From: Dermacentor variabilis | Lineage: Eukaryota > Arthropoda > Arachnida > Ixodida > Ixodidae | Assembly: GCF_050947875.1 (NCBI RefSeq) | Contig: NC_134571.1 | Location: 223,024,024-223,088,023 of the forward strand | Direction of reading: 5' to 3' | Length of the DNA stretch: 64,000 nucleotides | In this document: positions 10,021-20,269 of the stretch, in pieces | Numbering within the stretch: the stretch's first letter is position 1 | Layout: each line of letters starts with the position of its first letter | Notes under the pieces: model-generated | What the model saw: the letters and a program-made list of their open reading frames with translations, nothing else | Database searches by the model: none | Told to the model about the DNA's origin: nothing | Program-made: the position numbers and the translations under genes

Positions 10021-11215
10021 TGCTTTCTGTTAGTTCTAAGAGCATTTTAATAAATGAACAGCATGGATTTGTGTGCCGACGACTTAAAACTATTTGAGAC
10101 AGTCAATAGTGTTCACCACTGCATCGACTTCCAAAACGACATTTTTTTTCACTCTCAAACTGGCACAGAAACAATAAGTACTCTTAAATGCTTCGAATAC
10201 TATGGCATTAAGTTATATGCGGAAAATGCCCCATGTGAAATTTTTATATACCCTACGCGATGCTGCTTCCTTTGGGTCGATGAAATGAAATACTATCTTG
10301 GTGTGTACTTCGACTAAATGCTAAGCTTCTCTTCACATAGATAATTACACAACATGCCCTTCATGCTCTTGGAATTCCGTGCCGTATATTGCATGATTTC
10401 CACTCACCTGTTGTGTTTCTGAAATGCTGCTGTGTGCCTCCAACTACTAGACTATGCCCATGTAGGAGGGGGTGCAACGTGCAAATCTAATTCTGACCTC
10501 ATTGAACGCATCCAGAATAAATTGATATCTATCTTAAAGCACCATTTTTGCCATTGTGGCGACCACCAGTTGAGCCTTCTCAGATATACTTCAACTCGCA
10601 CCTCTAGATTCAAGACTTAATTAATCACACCTTTGCTTCCTGTATAAGGTGGTCCATGACATTATACATTCCCTGAAGCTTCTTGATCATATGCATTTGT
10701 TCGTGCCGCAACAGTATACCAGGTAATGAAGAAATTGCGGTCACTGACCAAGTCAAGGTGAAAATAACACAGAGACTTTTCGGGACCCGTACGGGTTCCT
10801 TGATCACACTAAAAACGTCTGTGTTATTTTCACCTTGACTTGGTCAGTGACCGCAATTTCTTCATCATCATGTTACCTGACCAGACGAACTTTCGTCGAA
10901 GTCTTGACAACAGTATACCTGGTAGCATTCCACATTCGTTGCCTGGCCTTGTTGCAAGATTGTGCTATATAAGACTCGACTCCAAAACATACTTCAGAGT
11001 TCATTTCCTGTGTTTTGTGTATCTGTAGATAATCATGGAGGGTTAACTCCCTTTTACTCTTTTCCTTTTCTCCCTATTTGTTTCTCTATCTTGCATTTTT
11101 TTGTCTACCACATTCATGTTTTCTGTAGAATTTGTCTCACATATTGCTGCTTAAGGGCACCAGTACAAAAGCTCTCTAGCCTTTCCTGGGCACTACAATA
11201 AACATTTGAATGATT
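10021..11215 (+). pseudogene. decayed LINE reverse transcriptase and 3' UTR (Jockey-like)
   Basis: Pieces of a reverse transcriptase are readable in different frames: ILINEQHGF near 10045, CADDLKLFETVNS near 10078, SDLIERIQNKL near 10495, and LLDH/MHLFVPQQYTR near 10680-10720. The region between HGF and ADD, including the main catalytic block, is missing. Downstream sequence runs to AATAAA at about 11199, consistent with a LINE 3' UTR. Several frameshifts and deletions make it inactive. The clade name is a guess from the C-terminal motif style. Confidence 0.6.
10726..10865. repeat. perfect 47-bp inverted repeat with 46-base spacer
   Basis: The arms at 10726-10772 and 10819-10865 are exact reverse complements. 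The flanks remain related beyond the arms (CAGGTAA on the left, its complement TTACCTG on the right) after a small indel, so the original arms were near 60 bases. The spacer holds a smaller palindrome, GGGACCCGTACGGGTTCC. Confidence 0.93.
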
Positions 11216-12033
11216 ACTATCGTAGTATAAAATCGTGCTTTTTAAGTATGTACTAGTATACTATTTCAGTACAGTAGCTTTTGTGCAATTAAATAAAGGG
11301 CATGAATTAAGAAAGTGCAATAATAATATGCTATGTGCCTGATCATATGCATTGTGCTATTAATTTCTTCAGAGCTTTAATAATGGCTGGCTACTGTATG
11401 CAATTTTGTGCAATAAAATAATATGCTACAGCAATTGTTGCGTGCCTGGCTGAACAAACTTTTTTTTTTTGGTGACGAAGTGTATAAATTGTCAAAATAA
11501 CCTGTTTATATATTATAATATGCAAATGAGTTGCTCCCATACATTTGAATAAGCGCTTCAATAGTACGACTTTGCAAAGGGCAGCGAAAGACCCTTATTA
11601 AAACCCTCCAATTCTCAAGCTTGTATTATCTGACGGTATGTCATTTGATTAGTTTACAGAAAGACAAATTTGACATGCGGAAACCAGTTACAATAGAACA
11701 TGGCCTTTACAGTGTGAAAATGTTTTCTCGCAATACACTCAATGTGAAGGCTTCCGGGTGCGGTGTTGATGCATCAAAACAACCTAGAATAATAGATGTG
11801 CTCCATGGGCTAGATTTGACATTCAAGAATCTGAGGAGACAAGCTACCAATTACATAAATTTTAGCTTTTCTAGATTTTCTTTTGTGAGTGCTACAGGTG
11901 TTTCAATTCTTTCTGGCTGATTTTATCAGAACCCACTTTTTCACCTTTCTTTCATGCACCGACAAGCATAATTATATGACACGGATGCTTTATCTGTATC
12001 CGGTGACCGTATTTCACTGGCTGAAAATATGTT
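11216..12033. other. no recognisable gene
   Basis: AT-rich sequence with homopolymer runs. A 99-codon frame at 11621-11920 (+) has no familiar motif. I see no feature to report. Confidence 0.4.
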
Positions 12034-12305
12034 AAACGTTATCGCTCGGTGCAGGTTTCGGAAGTTTCACGAATGTTATCGATGGTTCTGTCTGTCGTCC
12101 ACGAACCTTGTTAATCTGATTGCATACACGACACGAATTGTGCAGTAGTTTCTGGAAAGCGCGCGGACATCAGCGAATACGCTGTAACTTTTGACTGATG
12201 TATGCGAACCGACGTGCTTGACTCGCAGAGGAGATTTTCGACGATTGCCGACATTGCTCACCGCTATCGTTGCGATTGAGTCTGCACTATTTTTCACTGT
12301 CACTA
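12034..12305 (+). mobile_element. LTR family A, divergent copy 1
   Basis: It shares the order of landmarks with 17580-17850: GTTATCGCTC, GAATGTTATCGATG, AATCTGATTGCAT, ACGAATTGTG/GCGAATGGTG, GACG(T/C)GCTTGAC and a CAGA.GA.ATTTT.GACGATTGCCGAC block. It breaks off at the 303-bp array. No internal region of its own is attached. Confidence 0.65.
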
Positions 12306-12331
12306 CTACGTGACAATATTTCCAACACAGT

Positions 12332-13268
12332 GCAGTCTACTAACCCGCTGCTTTTCATGATGCAGGTGTTTGCTCTCACCGTCCGCCTACTTCTAACCGT
12401 TCCACCTCCCGTGGATCTGTGCCTTCCGTGAACCTGCCCTACCACAATCAACACATCTTGGATCAACCCGCAACGTCATCAGTGCTGCATGTGCCATCAC
12501 TGCCATCAGTCTACCGCATCTCGGATCATCAGTGGACAACCCCATCGCCAGGAACATCATCCACTGCTGCTACAAAACCCGTGCGCTCATCGCCACCGCT
12601 CTGTGGGCCCGGTAGCTGCGTGACAGTGCAGTCTACTAATCCGCTGCTTTTCATGATGCAGGTGTTTGCTCTCACCGTCCGCCTACTTCTAACCGTTCCA
12701 CCGTCTGCCTCCCGTGGATCTGTGCCTTCCGTGAACCTGCCCTACCACAATCAACACATCTTGGATCAACCCGCAACGTCATCAGTGCTGCATGTGCCAT
12801 CACTGCCATCAGTCTACCGCATCTCGGATCATCAGTGGACAACCCCATCGCCAGGAACATCATCCACTGCTGCTACAAAACCCGTGCGCTCATCGCCACC
12901 GCTCTGTGGGCCCGGTAGCTGCGTGACAGTGCAGTCTACTAATCCGCTGCTTTTCATGATGCAGGTGTTTGCTCTCACCGTCCGCCTACTTCTAACCGTT
13001 CCACCGTCTGCCTCCCGTGGATCTGTGCCTTCCGTGAACCTGCCCTACCACAATCAACACATCTTGGATCAACCCGCAACGTCATCAGTGCTGCATGTGC
13101 CATCACTGCCATCAGTCTACCGCATCTCGGATCATCAGTGGACAACCCCATCGCCAGGAACATCATCCACTGCTGCTACAAAACCCGTGCTCTCATCGCC
13201 ACCGCTCTGTGGGCCCGGTAGCTCGCGACAGTGCAGTCTACTAATCCCCTGCTTTTCATGATGCAGGT
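12332..13268 (+). repeat. tandem array of 303-bp units in front of a LINE reverse transcriptase
   Basis: Three near-identical units, beginning around GTGCAGTCTACTAA, are followed by a 35-40 base start of a fourth that stops at TTTTCATGATGCAGG. Because 303 is a multiple of three, an open frame of 280 codons (12419-13261) crosses all units; the protein is a Ser/Pro-rich repeat without a known domain. The first unit lacks 7 bases. The array runs straight into LINE coding sequence at about 13268, which resembles the monomer arrays that serve as 5' promoters in some LINEs. Confidence 0.9.
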
Positions 13269-14650
13269 TGGTAAGCCTCTAAATTACCGTCCCATTTCTC
13301 TAACTAGTATTCCCTGCAAAATAATGGAACACGTAATCTATGCTCACATCATGGCATTTCTCGACTCGAACAACTTTTTTAATCCTGCCCAGCACGGGTT
13401 TCGCCGTGGTTACTCCTGCGAGACTCAGCTTGCCGCTTTCTTACACGATATGTACTCTAACCTTGATTGTAATCTTCAGTCTGACGTAATATTTTTAGAT
13501 TTTGCTAAAGCCTTTGACAAAGTGCCCCATAAACGCCTTCTTATAAAGCTTTCCCGCTTAAATTTTGACCCTAATATACTGAAGTGGATTGAAGAATTCT
13601 TGACTAATCGTTCACAATTCGTCACCATTAATAACAGGAATTCTAATTCAGTCTCTGTAACATCAGGCGTTCCACAAGGATCCGTGCTCGGCCCGCTACT
13701 TTTCCTAATATACATAAATGATTTACCATTAAACGTAACATCTAGCATACGTATGTTCGCGGATGACTGTGTGATATATCGTGTTATTACTTCCACCGCT
13801 GACCAATCTTCTCTTCAAAGTGATCTTAATGCAGTCCAGGACTGGTGTAACGAGTGGCTAATGGAACTTAACCCGCGTAAGTGTAAATATTTGTCCATTC
13901 ACCGTCGCCGTAATTCTCTCCTATTTCCTTATGTAATATCTGAAGTTCCGGTAGAACTAGTTCATTCATACAAGTATTTTAGGAGTTACACTTTCAAGCG
14001 ATCTTTCCTGGAATCCTCATGTTACTAACCTAATATCATCCGCGAACAGGACGTTAGGATTTCTAAAACGCCATCTGCATCATGCTCCTCAACATGTAAA
14101 ATTGTTAGCCTACGAATCATTTGTCAGGTCAAAACTAGAATTTGCATCGCCTATTTGGAATCCTCATCAGGCATACCTAATTAATGATCTTGAATCTGTA
14201 CAAAATCGCGCCGCTCGTTTCATCCACTCGTCATATTCCTTTGACATCAGCGTTTCCTCCTTAAAAACTGCATCCGCATTATCCCCCTTATCGCTCCGTC
14301 GTCGCATTGCCAGCCTATCTTTATTTCACAAATTCTTTCATAGCCCTATGCGCATCGCACCTTACATCCTTCCTCCTACACGCATATCTCACCGCACCAG
14401 CCATCAGCTACAGGTTGCCCGTCCACGCTCACGCACTGTCACGTTTTCAAATTCTTTTTTTCTTCGCACAGCTGCAGACTGGAACGGCCTTCCTAACGAC
14501 GTTGCTGTCATTATGTGCCCATCCAAGTTCATCGAAAATGTAAAAAAACTTCCTGTTATTGTGACTATGTATTTTTATTCTTGCCACCCCTTATGTAACG
14601 CTCCATTTATTGGAGCCTTTAAGGTAATGAAATGAAATGAAATGAAAACA
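13264..14650 (+). pseudogene. 5'-truncated LINE reverse transcriptase with 3' end (CR1/Jockey group)
   Basis: Coding sequence starts inside the RT domain at LNYRPISLTSIPCKIMEHV. It continues with NPAQHGFRRGYS, FLDFAKAFDKVPH, GVPQGSVLGPLLFLIYIND and MFADDCVIYR (catalytic FADD-type motif). A one-base frameshift near the T-run at 13977-13981 ends the first frame at 14028. The second frame then continues smoothly ([30 protein letters not shown]) to about 14548. The copy ends in ATGAA/TGAAA repeats at 14626-14648. The endonuclease and first RT blocks are absent. One frameshift in about 1.3 kb suggests a fairly recent insertion. Confidence 0.88.
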
Positions 14651-15504
14651 CATTTTTTTCAGTGATACATTGCACGCATAATTCTTACATAGTTGGCTGT
14701 GCAATGACCTACCAAACAATGAAATGGTACAGCAGTTTTTGATATGATATGGCATCGTCGTGCAGGTGTTTGCAAAGCCATCTTGCAGACAGACGACGCG
14801 TGAGCGCAAGCGTTGATGTCGATATTTTGTGCACTATTGTTACACCAAAAAAAAAAAAAACTTTTGGCAGGCGTATATTTGTTATTCAAACATGTTTTTT
14901 ATATCTAAAAGCGCATACAGATCACTAACTTATTATTTCAACCTTAGTTTACAGCAGGCTGTATTAGGCTGGACTTTGACGGATGAAGACAAAATAGTCC
15001 AGCAACAGTGCGCGGCAACCGAGGAGCGAGCTTCGGCGCGCGTCAGAGCTTCTGTCCAGTGGTTGCGTGCCCTCTTCCTCCGACCAACGCGAAGCGAAGC
15101 GTTCGCTTGTCGGCGCGCGCCGAAGCTTGCCGACGCGTGTCAGCGGTTGGGGCATTAGACGCCCGTTCCTGCGGTGAGCGTCAGCGCTAGCGTCGACGGC
15201 GTAACCGCGCTAACGGACAGTGCAACAGCGAAAGCTGAAAGGGCGAACGCGGAGCGGGAGATGAAAGACGCGAACGGCGGAGACCAACGAGAGCGGCCCC
15301 TTCCGTGACATTCGCGCAAGAAACTAGTGTCATGCGGACCCGCTCGATGCGTACTCGTATGTGGCCTCAGCGGACCGCTCGTTTCATACTACCGTCTGCT
15401 CGCGTCAGCTCTCGCTCGCGCTTGATTGGTTTGTTTGGTTTGACCTCGTTCGCCCTTGTTCGAGTGTCGCGGCTTGCCATTGTTTTATAATGTGATTCCA
15501 TGGG
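14651..15504. other. no recognisable gene; GC-rich segment with imperfect palindrome
   Basis: 14650-14960 is AT-rich with an A14 run near 14848. 15000-15490 is GC-rich with many CpGs. It contains related arms GCGAGCTTCGGCGCGCGTC (near 15027) and its approximate complement near 15107-15130. Short open frames here look like composition effects. Confidence 0.4.
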
Positions 15505-15640
15505 CTACGCGAATTGTGTAGTACTTTGTGGAAGTCGCACACCACCAGCGATTACGTTGGAACCTTCGACGAGTCGTGTACAAAAGCCGACGCGCTTGGC
15601 CCACAGATCAGATTTTCGACAATTGCCGATTCTGCTACAT
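15505..15640 (+). mobile_element. LTR family A, partial copy 2
   Basis: It matches 17690-17830 in order: ACGCGAATTGTGTAG, TTTGTGGAAG, TTGGAACCTTCGACGA, AAAAGCCGACGCGCTTGGCCC, CAGATCAGATTTTCGACAATTGCCGA. It has no attached coding sequence. Confidence 0.7.
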
Positions 15641-15744
15641 GTCTCGCTCAAATGCTTTTGCCTCAGTGTATTGCGAAATGAAAACACGTATAGAGCTGCG
15701 CTCAAATTTCGCATTAAGGAGTATAGTAATCGTATGTGAATTTT

Positions 15745-17474
15745 ACAGCGAAGCTGTATACCTCTACCGTCCAAGGCAATTTTCGTGTCGTTGTTGGCAT
15801 GGAAAGCAAAAAAATTCCCATACGGGGGTCGATCCAAAAGATAGTGCAATGCAGGGCCGACCCGCGGCGGAGTTGAAGCAGGCGTTAAGCACTGCACATA
15901 CGTTGGTCGATACCGAAGATAGTGCAATACCGGCCCCACCCGCGGCGGAGGGGAAGCAGGCGTTAAGAAGGCGAAAGCCCGTCAAGCTGGATATCTAGCT
16001 TTTTCTCCCCTCTCCCACATCCTTGAGATGGAAAATAAAGGCATTATTATTGTTATATTATTATTACTCCCCATACGTACCGATCCCAAAGAGAGTGCAA
16101 TACCAGCCCGACCCGCGGCGGAGGTGAAGCAGACGTTAAGCACTCCCCATACATGGATCGATACCGAAGATAGTCCAATACCGGCCCGACCCGCGGCGTA
16201 GGTGAAGAAACGTTAAGTACTCCCCATACGTAGGCCCATCCGACGATAGTGCAATGCCAGCCCGACCCGCGGCGAAGGGGAAGCAGACGTTAAGCACTCC
16301 CCATACATGGATCGATACCGAAGATAGTCCAATACCGGCCCGACCCGCGGCGTAGGTGAAGAAACGTTAAGTACTCCCCATACGTAGGCCCATCCGACGA
16401 TAGTGCAATGCCAGCCCGACCCGCGGCGAAGGGGAAGCAGACGTTAAGCACTCCCCATACATGGATCGATACCGAAGATAGTCCAATACCGGCCCGACCC
16501 GCGGCGTAGGTGAAGAAACGTTAAGTACTCCCCATACGTAGGCCCATCCGACGATAGTGCAATGCCAGCCCGACCCGCGGCGAAGGGGAAGCAGACGTTA
16601 AGCACTCCCCATAGATGGATCGATACCGAAGATAGTCCAATACCGGCCCGACCCGCGGCGTAGGTGAAGAAACGTTAAGTACTCCCCATACGTAGGCCCA
16701 TCCGACGATAGTGCAATGCCAGCCCGACCCGCGGCGAAGGGGAAGCAGACGTTAAGCACTCCCCATGCATGGATCGATACCGAAGATAGTCCAATACCGG
16801 CCCGACCCGCGGCGTAGGTGAAGAAACGTTAAGTACTCCCCATACGTAGGCCCATCCGACGATAGTGCAATGCCAGCCCGACCCGCGGCGAAGGGGAAGC
16901 AGACGTTAAGCACTCCCCATACATGGATCGATACCGAAGATAGTCCAATACCGGCCCGACCCGCGGCGTAGGTGAAGAAACGTTAAGTACTCCCCATACG
17001 TAGGCCCATCCGACGATAGTGCAATGCCAGCCCGACCCGCGGCGAAGGGGAAGCAGACGTTAAGCACTCCCCATACATGGATCGATACCGAAGATAGTCC
17101 AATACCGGCCCGACCCGCGGCGTAGGTGAAGAAACGTTAAGTACTCCCCATACGTAGGCCCATCCGACGATAGTGCAATGCCAGCCCGACCCGCGGCGAA
17201 GGGGAAGCAGACGTTAAGCACTCCCCATACATGGATCGATACCGAAGCTAGTCCAATACCGGCCCGACCCGCGGCGTAGGTGAAGAAACGTTAAGTACTC
17301 CCCATACGTAGGCCCATCCGACGATAGTGCAATGCCAGCCCGACCCGCGGCGAAGGGGAAGCAGACGTTAAGCACACCCCATACGTAGGCCGATACGAAT
17401 ATAGTGCATTGGCGGGCCGACCAGCGGCGCAGGTGCAGTTCGCCATTAGAGGGCCCACTTACACAGCTTCGCTG
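15745..17474. mobile_element. short-TIR element carrying a satellite array
   Basis: CAGCGAAGCTGT at 15746-15757 has its exact inverse ACAGCTTCGCTG at 17463-17474, on either side of the 154-bp tandem array. Short inverted ends with a central tandem array are known from non-autonomous DNA elements such as DINE/Helitron-like repeats. No transposase is present. The 12-base match could be coincidental, so the element status is tentative. Confidence 0.4.
15822..17440. repeat. homogeneous satellite array, 154-bp dimers of two 77-bp halves
   Basis: The marker ATGGATCGATACCGAAG recurs with a constant 154-base step (first at 16151, then 16305, 16459, 16613, 16767, 16921, 17075, 17229), giving eight dimers. 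Each dimer consists of two related halves of about 77 bases sharing ACTCCCCATAC and CCCGACCCGCGGCG. Copies differ by only a few bases, such as ATAGATGG at 16611 and ATGCATGG near 16765. More diverged single units lie at both edges (15825-16140 and 17375-17440), as expected when the centre of an array is kept uniform by unequal exchange. Confidence 0.95.
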
Positions 17475-17579
17475 CTTATCCTTCTTCTCAGAGTGGAAGG
17501 GCACTGAGTTTGTTTAAAGCATACTGACACGTGAACTTGTTTATCTTTTACGAGTGAGCGCTTTTAACGTCTAAGAAAT

Positions 17580-17945
17580 GTTATCGCTCAGCGCTGGGCG
17601 CGTCTACATGTATCGAAAGTTCCTAGAATGTTATCGATGCTTCTATCCACGGTCGACTGTCGCCGAAACTTGTGTAATCTGATTGCATGTATGCGCCACG
17701 CGAATGGTGTAGAAATTTGTGGAAGGCACACTCGTCCCAGCGGTTAGTTTGGAACATTCGACGACCGATCTATAAAAGCCGACGCGCTTGACCCGCTGAT
17801 CAGATTTTGACGATCGCCGACTGTGTTCGCCGTTGTCGCCGTTCTTTAAGTGTAGCCTGTTCTTATGGGCATAGGTTCGCCCAATAAAAGTTAGTTTCGT
17901 CTTTCACAGTATTGATACTGTGTTCTTCATACGTCACTCCACCTG
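17580..17945 (+). mobile_element. LTR family A, best-preserved copy
   Basis: The sequence begins TGTTATCGCTCAGCG. It holds a TATA box in CTATAAAAGCCGACG at about 17771 and AATAAA at about 17882, the U3-R-U5 signals expected of an LTR. It is related to the partial copies at 12034 and 15505. The exact 3' end near TCACTCCACC is not certain. The 17946-18530 segment after it has a 42-codon frame (MSKKVVAVKNGPLSC, start 18102) of unknown nature. Confidence 0.65.
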
Positions 17946-18530
17946 ACATCTGGTGGAGGAGCTTCTCGTTCATGTACCGGACGCCCCACGACAAGCCGTG
18001 CTCCAAGCCCGGACCGCAAAGAGAACACCAACGTAGTCCCGCACCATCGAGCAAGCCGCCGTCTTCAACAGCTGTCCCCGGAGCACGGACTTCTACCTGA
18101 GATGAGCAAGAAGGTTGTGGCTGTTAAGAACGGCCCGCTGAGCTGCAAGCTTTGCGAGCCAGTTGCGACGGCGGCGCCAACTTTTCCTGGAAAGCCACCG
18201 TCATCCTCTAGCCAAAGGCGTCACTAAGTCTACTGTGTACCAAGGACAATGCGCCACGTCCGCCACTCTGTGTCGCGGGATTTCCGAGATTAGTTCGACG
18301 AAGCGGGCTTTATGACTGAACACGCCACCACCGACCTGGTCTGCCGCGGGCGGGGGAGTTGCCGAGGGAACGCATTTGGAGGCCCCCTTCCCACGCGCCT
18401 TTGAAGACGCAAGACAATGGAGAACCGGCGGCCGCGCTGCGGGGGTCAGCTCGGGGAATAAGATGCGCCGTTCCTGACGTAAGCCCCGGGTTCTGCGGAG
18501 ACCGCCTGACGTCGGTGGGGACCGTGAACC

Positions 18531-18849
18531 TGTGCGGAAGTGTGTGTGCGTAAGCCCTCACGCAGAGAGGCGGCTCGTCCACTGGTCGAACGTTTCCCTC
18601 ACCTAGGGATCGAGGGAAGGCCGAGTGTTTATAAACCGCTGTTGTGCGGTTGATCAGTGTACTTTCTCTCGCAGTCATGCTAGACTGATGAACTGCCACG
18701 TCCTTATGTAGATACTGTAAATAAACCCATATTTCTCGTTTTGGATGAGAAGCAGTCCTTCGCTTGAACAACGTCCTCAGCGTGGATAAGTTGGACGACG
18801 GCATGGGCCAGCTACCATCTAATTTATGCCCGACTCCAATCTTGACAAC
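18531..18849 (+). mobile_element. LTR family B, 5' LTR
   Basis: It is shared, in the opposite orientation, with 43470-43765: TGTGCGGAAGTG, GTGTTTATAA (TATA), CAGTCATGCTAGACTGATGA, TAGATACTGTAAATAAA (poly-A signal, about 18715), CGTCCTCAGCGTGGAT. It ends at a primer-binding-site-like stretch at 18850 and is followed by gag. It is therefore the 5' LTR of the element to its right. Confidence 0.75.
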
Positions 18850-18870
18850 TGGTTACGAATAGTGGGATTG
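18850..18870 (+). promoter_or_regulatory. degenerate primer-binding site
   Basis: The first bases TGGTTACGAATAGTGGGATT resemble the tRNA-Leu-type site TGGTGTCAGAAGTGGGATT with several changes. The position between LTR family B and the gag ATG at 18887 supports the call. Confidence 0.5.
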
Positions 18871-18886
18871 ACCTCACAATCCTCAC

Positions 18887-19925
18887 ATGGCCAAGGCAAT
18901 GGCAGCCCCTGTGTCACCCATCGTATTTCAACAGCCCAGAGAGCCTCCTACCTTCCGTGGAGCTACGTCGGAGTATCCGGAAACCTGGCTCGAAACCTTC
19001 GAAAGGATCTCGACCTTCAACAACTGGACCTCTGTGGATAAGCTATGACATGTGTACTTCTTGGAAGATGCCGCGAGGACTTGGTTCGAGAACCGGGAGC
19101 CCACCCTTACGACATGGGGCCTGTTCCGCAATAACTTCCTGTGGACGTTCACGAGCGTTGTTCGTAAAGAAAGGGCCGAAGTTCTGCTGGAAACCCGAGC
19201 CCCACTACCCAATGAGACCATCGCCATCTTCACAGAAGAGATGACCCGTCTTTTCCGGCACGCCGACCCGGAAATGTCTGAAGAGAAAAAAGTGCGTTTC
19301 TTGATGCGAGGCGTAAAGCAAGAACTTTTCGCCGGACTGATCCGAAACCCACCGAAGACCGTAGCCGAGTTCTTGACAGACGCAACGACGACTGAGAAAA
19401 CTTCAGAAATGCGCACTAGGCAATATAACCGCCAAGTGCTCACGCCTCAGTGCGCCATCCATACACTGGGCTACGGTGATCTCCAAGAGATCAGGGCCAT
19501 TGTGCGCGAAGAACTGCGCAAGGTCTCTCTTTCGTCGCAGTCTCATGTGGCCTCGATCGCTGCCATCGTGGAAGATGAGGTTCAGCGATCGCTTGGAGTT
19601 CCTGAGGTGCAACCTCAATTACCGCAGCCCCAGCCAGAATCAGTGACCTACGCCGCCTCCGCACGCCGTCAAGGTCCCCCTCCGCGACCGCGGCGGGTCT
19701 CTGTAACGCCCCAATTCCGTCGTCCGCCACCGCCGCCGCCAGTACGCACACCCGTCGCCCAGCGCACTCATGTGAGAGGAAGACGGACATTTGGCGCGCC
19801 CCCGACCACCGCCCGCCCTGCTACCACTGCGGCGAAGCCGGCCATGTGTACCGCCGATGCCCATACCGCGACCAGGGATTGCGAGGCTTCGCCGTCAGCG
19901 CAGCGCGCCCGAGGGAAGGTTCTAC
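18887..19925 (+). pseudogene. gypsy gag (capsid and zinc knuckle), one internal stop and one frameshift
   Basis: The frame starts MAKAMAAPVSPIVFQQPREPP. It shows the gypsy capsid pattern FRGATSEYPETWLETFERIS and then meets TGA in the middle of 'SVDKL-HVYFLEDAARTWF' near 19046. The same frame continues from 19052 for about 290 codons. Near 19785-19815 a one-base shift is needed to read the CCHC knuckle CYHCGEAGHVYRRC (19819-19860). Gag would form the particle around element RNA. Pol is absent: after about 19925 the sequence changes character. It lies 37 bases after the LTR-B end, as in a normal element. Confidence 0.85.
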
Positions 19926-20057
19926 TATAACTTCTACTATAACCGTCTTGACCAACTTAGGAGGACCACACTTGAAGTTCAAAATAGCTTCACACTTCTT
20001 GGCAGATAGTACCAGCGCACGTGACCTCACTGAAGGAATATTCTTCAATCTAAAAAA

Positions 20058-20261
20058 TTGCACTTGATTATCCTTTGCGAGCTCAGTTGTGAAGTTGCCA
20101 AGAGCGGTGTAGAAAAAGCTTGCTTTATGTACGCTTTAGAAAAGTCCTGCCTTTACCTCTTGAATAAGCGCTTCATGGGTCAGGTAGAAAATTTTCAAGA
20201 TGCAGGTTACCCTGAAGAAGTACTCACTTCCGTATGCAAGAATTTAGCAAAGGAAATTTAA
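20058..20261 (+). pseudogene. Penelope-like element RT C-terminal remnant
   Basis: The frame contains KSGVEKACFMYALEKSC followed by QVENFQDAGYPEEVLTSVC and NLAKEI. The 'AGYP..v..v...L' block is characteristic of the thumb region of Penelope-like reverse transcriptases; compare VDRLVSAGFP in the copy near 50950. No palm motifs are left, so it is a short dead fragment. Confidence 0.5.
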
Positions 20262-20269
20262 ATGCCAAC

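Noticed and set aside
12419..13261. 280-codon open frame as a repeat protein gene
   Set aside because: The frame stays open only because the DNA repeat unit is 303 bases. There is no start context, domain or codon pattern to support a protein.
15822..17440. CRISPR array
   Set aside because: Repeats are contiguous 154-bp units without unique spacers, in a eukaryotic context.
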